Assembly: GCA_021805825.1 (NCBI GenBank)
Contig: JAJZEC010000008.1
Span: forward strand, 27,178 to 91,177
DNA: 64,000 nucleotides
From: Pseudomonadota bacterium
GTDB taxonomy: Bacteria > Pseudomonadota > Gammaproteobacteria > Burkholderiales > Burkholderiaceae_C
Direction of reading: 5' to 3'
The position numbers and the translations under genes are program-made. The notes below the pieces were generated by a model. That model was not told where the DNA came from. It saw nothing but the letters and a program-made list of their open reading frames with translations, and searched no databases. Positions 25,253-35,883 of the stretch are shown one piece after another; positions within the stretch are counted from its first letter, which is position 1; each line of letters starts with the position of its first letter.

Positions 25253-26702
25253 GCCACGCAACCCCGTCGCGCGACAGCAGCGCGCTGGAGGCGGCCGGGC
25301 CCCAGGTGCCGGCCGTGTAGCTTCTGGGCTCGCTGGTGTCGGCGGCCCAGGCCTCGAGAATCGGCTCCACCCAGCGCCAGGCCGCGGTCAGCTCGTCGCG
25401 GCGCATGAACAGGCCGAGCTGGCCGCGGATGACGTCGAGCAGCAGGCGCTCGTAGGCGTCGGCCCGACGCCCGCTGGAGGTCGACAGCAGATCCAGATCC
25501 AGCGAGGTGGGCTGCAGGCGCATGCCGTCGCCGGCCTGCTTGGCCAGGAAGTGCAGGCTGATGCGCTCCTCGGGCTGCAAGCGGATGACCATGCGGTTGA
25601 CACCCTGCAGGCTGGCGGGCATGCCGAACAGGTTCAGCGGCACCGGGCGGAAGTTGATCACGATCTCGGCCAGGCGATCGGCCAGTCGCTTGCCGGTGCG
25701 CAGGAAGAACGGCACCCCGGACCAGCGCCAGTTGGCGATTTCCGCGCGCACCGCGACGAAGGTCTCGGTGCGGCTGTTCGGCGAGACATCGGATTCCTGC
25801 CGATAGCCCACCACCGGCTTGCCTCCGGAGGCGCCGGCCCGGTACTGCCCGCGCACCGTGCAGCGCGGCACGTCGTCCTCGCGCATCGGCTTGAGCGCCT
25901 TCAGCACCTTGAGCTTCTCGTCCCGGATGGCGTCGGCGTCCAGGCTCGCCGGGGGTTCCATGGCCACCATGCACAGCAGCTGCAGCAGGTGGTTCTGCAG
26001 CATGTCGCGCAGCGCACCGGTCTTCTCGTAGAACTCGCCGCGGCTTTCCACGCCGAGATCCTCGGCGATGGTGATCTGCACATGGTCGATCCATTCACGG
26101 CGCCACAAGGGTTCGAACAGCACGTTGCCGAACCGGATGGCCATCAGGTTCTGCACCGACTCCTTGCCGAGGTAGTGGTCGATGCGATAGATCTGCTGTT
26201 CCTGGAAATGCCTCGCCACCTCGGCGTTGATCTCCTCGGAGGATCGCAGGTCGTTGCCCAGGGGCTTCTCCAGCACCACCCGCACGTTGTCGTGGTTGAG
26301 CCCGCAGGCGGCCAGCTGGGCGCAGATGGGGGCGAACAAGCGTGGCGCGGTGGCCAGGTAGCACACCACGACCCGTTGCTGCGGGACGTCGCGCAGGCGC
26401 GCGGCCAGGCTGCGGAAATCCTCGGCCTTCTCAGCGTCGAGTTGCAGGAAATCGATGCGTCGCAGGAAATCCTGCCAATGCGGGTCGTCGGCAGCGACGC
26501 GCACGTGTGCGCGCGACTGCCGCTCCACCTGCGCGAGGTAGTCGTCGCGCGCCCCGGCGGCCCGCCCCAGGGCGAGGATGCGGCCGTCGGGATGCAGGGT
26601 GCCGTCGCGGTGTGCCTCGAACAGCGCGGGCAGGATCTTGCGCATCGCCAGATCGCCGGTGCCGCCGAACAGCACCATGTCAAAGGCCGGGGTCGTGGAC
26701 AT
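25239..26702 (-). CDS. zwf: Glucose-6-phosphate 1-dehydrogenase
   Basis: 487 residues. Oxidises glucose-6-phosphate with NAD(P)+ to the lactone, committing carbon to the Entner-Doudoroff or pentose route. The dinucleotide motif FGGTGDLAMRK is at the N-terminus, and the substrate-binding RIDHYLGKESVQN motif, with its catalytic His/Lys context, is intact. First gene of the minus-strand operon. A HexR palindrome sits 57 bases upstream of its start, and edd-eda diverge on the other side. Confidence 0.97.
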   Translation of the reverse strand: MSTTPAFDMVLFGGTGDLAMRKILPALFEAHRDGTLHPDGRILALGRAAGARDDYLAQVERQSRAHVRVAADDPHWQDFLRRIDFLQLDAEKAEDFRSLAARLRDVPQQRVVVCYLATAPRLFAPICAQLAACGLNHDNVRVVLEKPLGNDLRSSEEINAEVARHFQEQQIYRIDHYLGKESVQNLMAIRFGNVLFEPLWRREWIDHVQITIAEDLGVESRGEFYEKTGALRDMLQNHLLQLLCMVAMEPPASLDADAIRDEKLKVLKALKPMREDDVPRCTVRGQYRAGASGGKPVVGYRQESDVSPNSRTETFVAVRAEIANWRWSGVPFFLRTGKRLADRLAEIVINFRPVPLNLFGMPASLQGVNRMVIRLQPEERISLHFLAKQAGDGMRLQPTSLDLDLLSTSSGRRADAYERLLLDVIRGQLGLFMRRDELTAAWRWVEPILEAWAADTSEPRSYTAGTWGPAASSALLSRDGVAWHEEL

Positions 26703-26758
26703 GGGTTTCCTGAAGTGCCCGAGGCGGGTGAGGGTTGGGAGTGGTGTTGCGCAGTGTA

Positions 26759-26773
26759 TGTAGGAAAACTACA
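26759..26773. promoter_or_regulatory. HexR operator for zwf
   Basis: TGTAGGAAAACTACA, perfect five-base arms. Upstream of zwf on the minus strand, where HexR is known to act in other Proteobacteria. Confidence 0.8.
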
Positions 26774-26871
26774 GTCGGTCAATCGGCAAAGCCCGACTTC
26801 TGTGCTAGGCTGGTCGCAACCAGCTCGTCGCAGGCCCGCCGCAGTCGGACGGCGCAGACCCTGCCCCGGAA

Positions 26872-26886
26872 AGTTGTCAAACTACA
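26872..26886. promoter_or_regulatory. HexR-like site for edd
   Basis: AGTTGTCAAACTACA: right arm CTACA perfect, 12 of 15 to consensus overall. It lies 13 bases before the edd ATG, so bound HexR would block early elongation or initiation. Confidence 0.55.
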
Positions 26887-26899
26887 AACTGGAGACGTG

Positions 26900-28782
<1,883 letters not shown>

Positions 28783-28786
<4 letters not shown>

Positions 28787-29406
28787 ACGCCCTCGACATC
28801 CTTCGCATGGCGCCGGTGATGCCGGTGCTGGTCGTGCCCGACGCCGGGCTGGCCGAGGATCTCGCGCACACCCTGGTCGGAGCCGGCCTGCCCGTGCTGG
28901 AGATCACGCTGCGCACCCCGCAGGCGCTGCAGGTGCTGCGGCGCATACGCGACGCGGTGCCGCAGGCGGTGGTCGGCGCCGGTACCGTGCTCGACGGCGC
29001 GCAGTGGGATCAGGCGCTGGATCACGGCGCGATGTTCGGGGTCAGCCCCGGGCTGACCCCGGATCTGGCCGCCTCGGCGCAGCGGCGCGGCGAGCCCTTT
29101 CTTCCCGGTGTGGCGACCGCCTCGGAGGCGATGTACGCGGCCGCGCAGGGTCTGCACACCCTGAAGCTGTTTCCCGCCGAGGCGGTGGGCGGCAGAACCT
29201 TGCTGCGCGCGCTGCACGGTCCGCTGCCGCATCTGATGTTCTGCCCCACCGGAGGCATCGACAGCGCGCTGGCGCCCCAGTACCTGGCGCTGCCCAACGT
29301 GGCCTGCGTCGGCGGCTCGTGGATCACCCCGCCGGCCGCGCTGGCCGCGCGCGACTGGCCGGCGATTGCCGCGCTGGCGGCGCAGGCCGCGACCCTGCGC
29401 GCCTGA
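28783..29406 (+). CDS. eda: KDPG aldolase
   Basis: 207 residues. Splits KDPG into pyruvate and glyceraldehyde-3-phosphate. Class I aldolase with the Schiff-base lysine in [12 protein letters not shown], the catalytic Glu in VLEITLRTP and the phosphate-binding [11 protein letters not shown] and CPTGGI strands. Translation is coupled to edd (ATGA). It completes a glucan-to-pyruvate route encoded within this window. Confidence 0.97.
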
Positions 29407-29419
29407 GGCCCGGAACGCT

Positions 29420-29980
29420 TCAGGCCTGCGCCGGCAGGTCGGGGATGCCGCGGCGCAGGCGCATGGCGCGGCCGATGCGCCGCAACAGCTCGTCGTCGAG
29501 CAGACGCTCGGCCATCGGCAGCACCTCGGCCTGCTCGTAGTCGATGTGGTCGCGGTAGGCGGCGATGAAGGTCTCGACCAGCAGCGGCTGCAAGGCCTGC
29601 GCATCGCCTGCCTGCACTTCCTGCAGCGCCTTGCGCAGGCTCTGCCACTGCTGCTCCAGGGCGCGGTGCTCGCGGCCCAGGCGGGCGATGATGTCGCGTA
29701 TGCAGACCGCGTCGGATCCCGCCATCGCTTCCAGCAGCGCGGGCAGCAGATCCTCCTCTTCGTCGCAGTGGTGGTCGCGCGCCGCGGTGTCGAAGTAGCG
29801 CTGGATGCGCGCGCAGGCGTCCAGCGCCTGCACGTCGGCGCCTTGCTGCTGCAGATGCTGCAGCAGGCGTTGCAGCAGATCGAACTGCAGGCGCATGCGT
29901 TCGTGGCAGGCAGCAAGCATTTCCAGCGGTGCCTCGCAGCTGGCGGCGGGGCCGGCCGCGCCCCGGGCGGAGATTTCCAT
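29420..29980 (-). CDS. Hemerythrin-like HHE protein
   Basis: 186 residues from ATG 29980, which has GGAGGA eight bases upstream; longer starts lack this. All-helical, with His/Glu/Asp patterns of a hemerythrin four-helix bundle: CHERMRLQFDLL, DHHCDEEEDLLPALL, REHRALEQQW and YRDHIDYEQAEVLPMAE. Such domains bind a di-iron centre and sense or buffer oxygen, NO or iron. It ends convergent to eda and is not obviously linked to sugar metabolism. Confidence 0.85.
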   Translation of the reverse strand: MEISARGAAGPAASCEAPLEMLAACHERMRLQFDLLQRLLQHLQQQGADVQALDACARIQRYFDTAARDHHCDEEEDLLPALLEAMAGSDAVCIRDIIARLGREHRALEQQWQSLRKALQEVQAGDAQALQPLLVETFIAAYRDHIDYEQAEVLPMAERLLDDELLRRIGRAMRLRRGIPDLPAQA

Positions 29981-30058
29981 CGCGCGTTCCTCCGGCGGAG
30001 CCTTGCCCACCCGGCAGGCCCGCATCCGATGTTCAGAACCGGAATTATATATGCCGAT

Positions 30059-31492
30059 TCAGGGGCGCCGGCCTGCTTCCGTCGGCGACGTTGCGCGCGA
30101 CACACTGTAGGCCAGCAGCCCGTGGCCGGTCTGCATGGCCTCGATGCGAACCCGCGAGCCGTCGTGCAGTTGCGCGCTGCGCAGGCCGCCGAACACCGCA
30201 TCGGAGGCCAGGGTGACCATGCAGGCGGTGGTCACCCCCGAGTCGTCCCAGCGCAGCACCAGGGTGCCGCGGGAAGGGTCGTACTGGCTCACGCGGCCGT
30301 GCAGGTCGACGAGGGCTCCTCGCGGGGCCATCGGCATGCTGCGCAGGCGCAGGGCGAGCACGGTGTCGGGGGCGGCCGGGTCGACGCGGCCCGCCAGTTG
30401 CACGAAACTGCCGTCGCGCAGCCGCTCGCCGGCGAGCAGCGCGGAGGCATCGACCGGCACCGAGCGAACCCGGAAATGCCCGTCCGCGCGGTAGTCGCTG
30501 ACGGTGCCCCGCAGCTGCACGGGTGCCGCGCCACCACGGTAGGGGCGGATGCTGCGCGCCAGCACCCGGTCGGCGGCGACGGCGCGACCGCGCACCACCA
30601 CGTAGGCACCATCGCGCAAGGCTCTGAGCCGCGCCGCGGCGCGGGCGTTTGTCGCGGTGATGGCGATGCCGGCCACGTGCGGCATGCCCCCGATGCCCCG
30701 ACTCAGCAGGCCGCCGATGCGCACCGCGCCGGAGGCGCCCAGCAGGCTGCGCACGCGTACCACGGTGGCGTGCAGCACATGACCCTGCAAGGGCCGCGGG
30801 CTCCAGACGTTGACCAGTTCGCCATCGTGCAAGGCGGTACCCGCCGGATAGACCTGGGTGGTCGCATCGGTGCGCACACGAACGGCACCGAGGTGGAAGG
30901 ATCCAGCGGCCTGCTCCAGCCCAGACACCACGCCGATCAGCCGCACGTGCCGCGTGGTCGTCGGCAATGGCTCGATCCGCGTGGCCAGGATGTAGGGCTG
31001 TCCCTGCGCGTCCACCGCAAAGGGGCCGTCGACGCGCAACACCATGGATCCCGGGCGCAGCGCGGCGAAACCCTTCAGCCCGCTGTAGAAGGTGACCGGT
31101 GCGCGCTCGGGGTCGGTGTTCACGCGGATCTGCAGGCCATCGATGACAAAGCTCCTGCCGTCGGGCGCCACGGCCTGCAGGCGTCCGACGACGGCCGCCG
31201 CGACCAGCGCGGCGCCGCCGGCGGCGCCTTCGTCGATCCACTCCAGCCGCTGTCCGAGTCTGACGGCGTCGGCCGGCAGCGCGGCTCCCGGGTCGTCGTC
31301 GTTGAACGCGTGCGGGGGTGGGCCCGCGAAGGCATGGCCGTCGAGCACGGTAGCGCCGTAGCCGGTCACCGTGCCGAGCACCAGCGAGCTGCTCGGTCCC
31401 ACGCTGCGGTTCGCCGGCCGCAGGCCGCTGCCGCAGGCAGCAAGCGCAGCCAGCAGCAGTGCGCCGCACAGCACGAGCAGGGGCCGCCTCAT
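30059..31492 (-). CDS. DUF5666 repeat lipoprotein
   Basis: 477 residues. The signal ends in the lipobox LAAC. The mature protein is built from repeated small beta-barrel-like modules, each with a VRLIGVVSGLEQ- or VQLRGTVSDYR-type strand followed by VRVRTDATTQV-type strands. This is the look of DUF5666, whose function is unknown. It overlaps the upstream gene by four bases (ATGA), so the pair is co-expressed. The repeats suggest a periplasmic binding or scaffold role; no substrate can be read from sequence. Confidence 0.75.
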   Translation of the reverse strand: MRRPLLVLCGALLLAALAACGSGLRPANRSVGPSSSLVLGTVTGYGATVLDGHAFAGPPPHAFNDDDPGAALPADAVRLGQRLEWIDEGAAGGAALVAAAVVGRLQAVAPDGRSFVIDGLQIRVNTDPERAPVTFYSGLKGFAALRPGSMVLRVDGPFAVDAQGQPYILATRIEPLPTTTRHVRLIGVVSGLEQAAGSFHLGAVRVRTDATTQVYPAGTALHDGELVNVWSPRPLQGHVLHATVVRVRSLLGASGAVRIGGLLSRGIGGMPHVAGIAITATNARAAARLRALRDGAYVVVRGRAVAADRVLARSIRPYRGGAAPVQLRGTVSDYRADGHFRVRSVPVDASALLAGERLRDGSFVQLAGRVDPAAPDTVLALRLRSMPMAPRGALVDLHGRVSQYDPSRGTLVLRWDDSGVTTACMVTLASDAVFGGLRSAQLHDGSRVRIEAMQTGHGLLAYSVSRATSPTEAGRRP

Positions 31493-32394
31493 GCTGCGTC
31501 CTCCTCGTCGTGCCGCGCTGCATCGGGCGTCTGCACGCGTTCCGCCTGCTCCCAGTAGTAGGCGCCGAAGCGCATGCGCCGGTTGGCATCGGCACGCCCG
31601 CGGTCGCTTTCGTACAGCCGGCTGGCTTCGCTGATCATCTGCCGCCTGGCCTGCACCCACAGGCGGCGCGCGAGTTCGGACAGTTGCGCCGTCGACTGCG
31701 CACTCAGCCCGCTGGCGAATACGCTCTGTTCCATCAGCGGGCCTTCGCCGAGCAGGTTGCCCACCGCGGTGCGCGCATGGTCGGCGACGTTGGCGCCGAA
31801 CAGTTCGATCAGTTCCCGCGAGCCCGGAGCGGGAACGAAGCCCTCGGGGTTGGGTACCACCCAGTCCTGCCCGTCGCGCGGCTCGATGCCCACCAGGCCC
31901 AGCCGCAGCAGTTCTCCCAGCAGGGTGAAGGGGTGCACGTCCTGCGTCACCATGCGCGCCAGGGCTTCGAAGGAGTCGACGCTGCCCAGCCTGGGCAGCG
32001 CACGCGGCGCGCCCTGCGCGTCACACAGCGTGGGGCTGGCAAGCCAGCGCGCGAACAACTGCGCGGCGGGGGAGACCTCCTGCGCGATGCGCTGACCCAG
32101 GCCTCCCTTGCGCCATGCCCGCACGTCCTTGCGGTGCACACCGCTGAGCACGCTGATCGCCGAATCCGTCAGGCGCTGGCCGTGACGGTGCAACTCGAGG
32201 CAGGCCTGTTCGATGAACAGGGGCTTGAGCTCGGCACTCAGGCGGCTGTAGTCGGCCCCGCTGGCCAGCAACAGCCGCAGCAGCGGCGCCATGACCTGCG
32301 CCAGCGCCTGCAGCACATCCTGTGCGGCGGGCGCCGGGCCGCTGGCTGGCGCGGCAGGGGTGCTGCCTGGGGGGCGAAGGGGCTGACGTCCCAT
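31489..32394 (-). CDS. DUF6502-type helix-turn-helix protein
   Basis: 301 residues, cytoplasmic, mainly helical. An N-terminal Pro/Ala tail leads to a segment LLRLLLASGADYSRLSAELK and then a helix-turn-helix-like stretch at about 75-96 (LTDSAISVLSGVHRKDVRAW). The C-terminal part is Arg-rich. I assign the DUF6502 type from this pattern and from the DUF5666 lipoprotein immediately downstream, a pairing I recall from other betaproteobacteria. It could be a DNA-binding regulator of its partner; that is inference. Confidence 0.6.
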   Translation of the reverse strand: MGRQPLRPPGSTPAAPASGPAPAAQDVLQALAQVMAPLLRLLLASGADYSRLSAELKPLFIEQACLELHRHGQRLTDSAISVLSGVHRKDVRAWRKGGLGQRIAQEVSPAAQLFARWLASPTLCDAQGAPRALPRLGSVDSFEALARMVTQDVHPFTLLGELLRLGLVGIEPRDGQDWVVPNPEGFVPAPGSRELIELFGANVADHARTAVGNLLGEGPLMEQSVFASGLSAQSTAQLSELARRLWVQARRQMISEASRLYESDRGRADANRRMRFGAYYWEQAERVQTPDAARHDEEDAA

Positions 32395-32525
32395 GGGCGC
32401 GGTGCAAGGCCGCTAGGCGGCGCGTCGGTGTCCGGAATGCGCCATGGTACTCCAGGCCAGGTTTGCCTGGAAAAATTTCCCATTTTGTTGCCGCCCCGGG
32501 GGCCCCCGGGTGGCCTCAGGTGCCG

Positions 32526-33299
32526 TCAGCGCGGGCTCAGCGAACCGTTGGGGTGCAGCAGAACCTGCTGCCCCACGGGCGGTGGGCTGGCCAGCGTCAG
32601 GGCATGCATGCTGCCGTCCTGCATCCGCACTTCGACCCGGTAGACGGTTTTGGCGTCCATGCGCTTCTGCACCTCGTTGCCAGCCAGGCCGCCGCCGACG
32701 GCGCCGATCAGCGTGGCCGCGGTTTGCCCGTTGCCACCGCCGACCTGATGCCCGAGCAGTCCGCCGACCAGTCCGCCGACCACCGCGCCGACACCATTGG
32801 CCTGGCCAGCTTCCTGCACCGGGGTGACCGCGACCACGGTGCCGCAGGCGCTGCACACCGGGGGCTGCGGCTGCGCTTGCGGCGCGAAGGTCTGCGGCGC
32901 GAAGGTCTGCGGCGCGCGCATCGACTGCGCCTGCGCTGCCCGCGAGGCGCTGTCCTGCCGGGCATCGGCATCGCGTTGCAGCGGCCTGCGCTGCGGCGGT
33001 GGGAAGCGCGAAGGCGCGCCTTGCGTCGGCAGGCTGCCGGTGACGGCGACGGCCGAGCGGGCGCCCGGCGCTGCCGCGGTACCCGCCGATGCCGGCGGCG
33101 CGGCAGCCGTCGCCGGCGCCGAGGCGTCGGTCGCCAGTGCCGGCGCCGGCGCGCTGAGCTTGTACAGCACGGCGGCCAGCAACACGACGATCAGCACGCC
33201 GATGATGCCGAAAGCGATCCACACGGCCTTGGGAACCATGGGTCCGCCGTTGGGGGAGGAGTTCGGAGCTTGCATGAAGGAACTCGGGAAAGGGGCCAT
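32526..33299 (-). CDS. Membrane-anchored glycine-zipper (2TM/SlyB-like) protein
   Basis: 257 residues from ATG 33299; ATG 33275 is equally possible, and neither has a strong ribosome site. One membrane anchor (AVWIAFGIIGVLIVVLLAAV) is followed by a long Ala/Pro/Gln linker containing APQTF twice. The C-terminus has a CSAC pair, then a glycine-zipper hairpin (GVGAVVGGLVGGLLGHQVGG and IGAVGGGLAGNEVQ) and a beta domain typical of SlyB or 17-kDa-antigen relatives. Such proteins act in envelope integrity. An inner-membrane anchor in place of a lipobox is a variation on the theme. Confidence 0.75.
   Translation of the reverse strand: MAPFPSSFMQAPNSSPNGGPMVPKAVWIAFGIIGVLIVVLLAAVLYKLSAPAPALATDASAPATAAAPPASAGTAAAPGARSAVAVTGSLPTQGAPSRFPPPQRRPLQRDADARQDSASRAAQAQSMRAPQTFAPQTFAPQAQPQPPVCSACGTVVAVTPVQEAGQANGVGAVVGGLVGGLLGHQVGGGNGQTAATLIGAVGGGLAGNEVQKRMDAKTVYRVEVRMQDGSMHALTLASPPPVGQQVLLHPNGSLSPR
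32881..32910 (-). repeat. 15-base tandem repeat in the glycine-zipper gene
   Basis: Two exact copies of GGCGCGAAGGTCTGC, coding APQTF twice in the linker on the minus strand. Confidence 0.85.
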
Positions 33300-33603
33300 A
33301 GCTTGTTGCGACGAGCGACCCTGGCATCGGGTCGACCGTCTCGCGCCGACATTATCCATCGGCGGCAGCTTCGCGTGGCGCAGTCGGCCGTCGCCGGGGG
33401 CACGGATCCCCGGGTGAAACCCCGACCGGTATATCGGTGATCCACCGATGGGACTTGTAGCCAAACGTTACTAGCATCGTTGTCCATGGCTTCGCGCTGG
33501 AGGCAAGGATCGGCGCCGCCGCAGCACCATTCCGGGAGATCACCATGAACCACGCTCCTCGACTCCTTCCATCGCCCCACGCCGGGGCGCGCGGGAGGCG
33601 GCC
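33300..33603. other. Divergent intergenic region with a 7+7 inverted repeat
   Basis: About 300 bases between the glycine-zipper gene and the Fnr gene. The only structure I see is ATCGGTG-ATC-CACCGAT at 33433-33449, a perfect seven-base inverted repeat that could be an operator. No Fnr box (TTGAT-N4-ATCAA) and no clear sigma-70 promoter were found. Confidence 0.5.
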
Positions 33604-34425
33604 ATGAACGCCCCGCTGTCCGTGCGCGTGCTGACGCAGCCGCAAGGCGCCGCGGCGGATCCCTCCGACGCCTGCGCGATGTGCTTCCACCGTCGCAACT
33701 GCCTACCCGGGGTGCTCGGCGAGCAGTCGGCGCAGGTGCTGGGCGAACTGGTGGGCACTCCCCAGCGGGTAGCCAAGGGGGCGCGCCTGGTGCGTGCCGG
33801 ACAGGCCGCGACCCGCGTGTTCGTCGTGCACAACGGCGCCTTCAAGTCCCTTGTCGGCCTGGCCGACGGACGCCAGCGCATCGTAGGTTTCCACGAGGCC
33901 GGCGAACTCCTCGGGCTGGAGGGGCTGGGTGGTGTGTACCGGGCGGACGTGGTGGCACTCGAGCCCTCGCAGGTCTGCGAAATCGAGACCCAGCGCATGG
34001 AACAGATCTGCGGCCGCTTTCTGTCCATGCAGCGCCACCTGTGCCGCGCCATGGCGCAGGCACTGGTGCAGTCGCAGGGCCAGCAGTTCGCTCTCGGCAG
34101 CATGCATGTGCGCGAGCGCCTGATCCGCTTCCTGCTGGAATTGTCCCAGCGCTACGTGCAACGCGGACTGGCCGGCGACGAATTCACGCTGCGCATGAGC
34201 CGCGAGGACATCGGCGAATACCTCGGCTTCCGCCTGGAGACGGTCAGCCGGGTGTTCACCGAACTGCACCGCGCCGGGCTGATCGCGCTGGCGCGCAGGC
34301 GGGTGCGCATCGTCGACCGCCAGGCCTTGCTCGACCTGCTCGACAGCAGCGAGCCGCGGCTGGCCGCGCGCCCGCCCATGCCGGCGGTGCGCGCCGCGCA
34401 GGCGCATATCGCGGCCGCCGCCTGA
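33604..34425 (+). CDS. fnr: Fnr-type oxygen-sensing transcription factor
   Basis: 273 residues; GGAGG precedes the ATG. Crp/Fnr family with the oxygen-labile [4Fe-4S] ligand set of true Fnr: Cys24-x2-Cys27-x5-Cys33 and Cys125 in SQVCEIE, matching the E. coli spacing. A cAMP-like beta-roll and a long dimer helix follow. The recognition helix EDIGEYLGFRLETVSRVF keeps the E-x2-SR residues that read TTGAT. It should switch genes on at low oxygen. The C-terminal 30 residues are an Ala/Pro-rich tail not found in E. coli Fnr. Confidence 0.92.
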   Translation: MNAPLSVRVLTQPQGAAADPSDACAMCFHRRNCLPGVLGEQSAQVLGELVGTPQRVAKGARLVRAGQAATRVFVVHNGAFKSLVGLADGRQRIVGFHEAGELLGLEGLGGVYRADVVALEPSQVCEIETQRMEQICGRFLSMQRHLCRAMAQALVQSQGQQFALGSMHVRERLIRFLLELSQRYVQRGLAGDEFTLRMSREDIGEYLGFRLETVSRVFTELHRAGLIALARRRVRIVDRQALLDLLDSSEPRLAARPPMPAVRAAQAHIAAAA

Positions 34426-34549
34426 TGCCGGGGCGCCAGCGGCCCGCGGGCCAGCGCTTGGCAGGTGTACCCGAATGCGCTAGCCTGTGCCCGCCGGATG
34501 GTCGCCCGCGCGTCGGCGCACCGCGCGTCCGGCGAGGCCGAGGTCTGTC

Positions 34550-35248
34550 ATGAACCGACCCACGGGGTCTTGCGCGCCCGGCGAGGCCCAGGCGCGCCGC
34601 TGGCGCGTGCTGATCGTCGATGACCACCCGCTGGTGCGCATGGGCTTGCGCGGGCTGCTCGAAGGCGAGCCGGATCTGCTGGTCTGTGGCGAGGCATCGA
34701 GCCTCGCCGAGGCCTTGCTCGGCGTGCGCGCGCTGCAGCCCGATCTGGTGGTCACCGACCTGTCGCTTGGAGACGGCAACGGACTGGAACTGATCAAGCG
34801 CCTGCTCGCGCAGCACCCGCAGGTCAAGGTGCTGGTGTGCTCGATGCACGACGAGCGATTGTTCGCCCTGCGTGCGCTGGGCGCCGGTGCCTGCGGCTAC
34901 GTGAGCAAGGAAGAAGCCGGACGCCACGTCGTCGACGCCGTGCGCTCCTGCCTGCGTGGCGGCGTCTGGCTCAGCCCGGCGATGACCGAGCAGGCCGTGC
35001 ACGGAATGCGCGGTGGCGTCGTCGCGCCGGCGCCGACCATTGCCTGCCTGACGGCGCGCGAACTGGCGGTGTTCGAGCTCATCGGCCGCGGCCAGAAGCC
35101 CTCGCAGATCGCCGCGCAGTTGCACCTGAGCGTGAAGACGGTCGAATCCCACCGCGAGAAAGCCAAGCGCAAGCTGAACCTGCGCAGCGGCAGCGAGCTC
35201 ACGCGCAGCGCGATGCAATGGGTCGAGGAGCAGGATCACCCGGCCTGA
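34550..35248 (+). CDS. NarL/LuxR-type response regulator
   Basis: 232 residues from ATG 34550. The receiver domain has acidic residues Asp24/Asp25 (LIVDDHPLVRMG), phospho-acceptor Asp70 (VVTDLSLGDGNG) and the conserved Lys in GYVSKEE. The DNA-binding domain is LuxR-type, with LTARELAVFELIGRG and SVKTVESHREKAKRKL. No histidine kinase is encoded nearby, so its partner is elsewhere. It sits 125 bases after fnr on the same strand, and a redox-related signal would be a reasonable guess but is not shown. Confidence 0.92.
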   Translation: MNRPTGSCAPGEAQARRWRVLIVDDHPLVRMGLRGLLEGEPDLLVCGEASSLAEALLGVRALQPDLVVTDLSLGDGNGLELIKRLLAQHPQVKVLVCSMHDERLFALRALGAGACGYVSKEEAGRHVVDAVRSCLRGGVWLSPAMTEQAVHGMRGGVVAPAPTIACLTARELAVFELIGRGQKPSQIAAQLHLSVKTVESHREKAKRKLNLRSGSELTRSAMQWVEEQDHPA

Positions 35249-35262
35249 CCCCGCGTGGCGGC

Positions 35263-35290
35263 AAAAAAAACGGGAGCCTGCGCTCCCGTT
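35263..35290. terminator. Terminator between convergent genes
   Basis: AACGGGAGC-CTGC-GCTCCCGTT (35269-35290), with eight A on the left that form a U-run for minus-strand transcripts. It is a strong terminator for the cytochrome gene and may also work weakly for the response-regulator gene. Confidence 0.85.
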
Positions 35291-35361
35291 CTTCTGCTCG
35301 AGGCGATGCCGTCGATCGCGGTCGGCCAGGCCGCCGCGCGGATATCCCCTCTACGCCGGCA

Positions 35362-35679
35362 TCACTTCTTCTTCAGGCTCAGGATCCACTGCACCAGTTC
35401 CTTGGCCTGCGCCGGGGTGACCTGCGGGTTCGCGGGCATCGGCACCGGGCCCCAGACGCCCGACACGCCATGCAGCACGGCATCGACCAGCTTGGCTTCG
35501 GCTCCGGGCTTGCCCGCGTACTTGGCGGCCACGTCCTCGTAGGAGGGGCCCACCAGCTTCTTGTTGATGGCGTGGCAGGCCAGGCAGTTCTTCGACTGGG
35601 CCAGCGACATCATGTCGGCCGCGTAGACCTGCGACATCGCGGCGGCGGCGAGCGCCACACCAATGACAATCCTTTTCAT
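35362..35679 (-). CDS. Periplasmic c-type cytochrome, c551/c552 class
   Basis: 105 residues from ATG 35679 with GGAGA upstream. The signal peptide (IVIGVALAAAAMSQVYA) is followed by the haem site CLACH (Cys32, Cys35, His36). Met81 in PVPMPANP is the likely sixth ligand. Size and the C-terminal LVQWILSLKKK helix fit small class I cytochromes that shuttle electrons between bc1 and terminal oxidases or reductases. It stands alone, with its own terminator. Confidence 0.92.
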   Translation of the reverse strand: MKRIVIGVALAAAAMSQVYAADMMSLAQSKNCLACHAINKKLVGPSYEDVAAKYAGKPGAEAKLVDAVLHGVSGVWGPVPMPANPQVTPAQAKELVQWILSLKKK

Positions 35680-35883
35680 TCTCGAATCTCCAAGGTTGAG
35701 CGAAGCGTCGGCACAGTGTTTCTGAGCACGATAACGCGGCTGCGCGCGGATTCGTTGACCAGGGTGCAAACAAATCCCCTTGCGGCTACGGCAACGGATA
35801 TGCTACCCGACACGGCAGCGCCGCAGGCAGGCATTTCTGCAACATCTTGTGGCCGCTGCCGCGCCAACGCCAGGAGAGCTTCG

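Noticed and set aside
32480..32520. Palindrome CCCCGGGGGCCCCCGGG as a terminator of the glycine-zipper gene
   Set aside because: Low-complexity G/C run without an adjacent T-run on the relevant strand; it may simply be composition.
35754..35775. Fnr box upstream of the cytochrome c gene
   Set aside because: TTGAC-CAGG-GTGCA keeps only one good half. The other half fails at two key positions, so it is not supportable.
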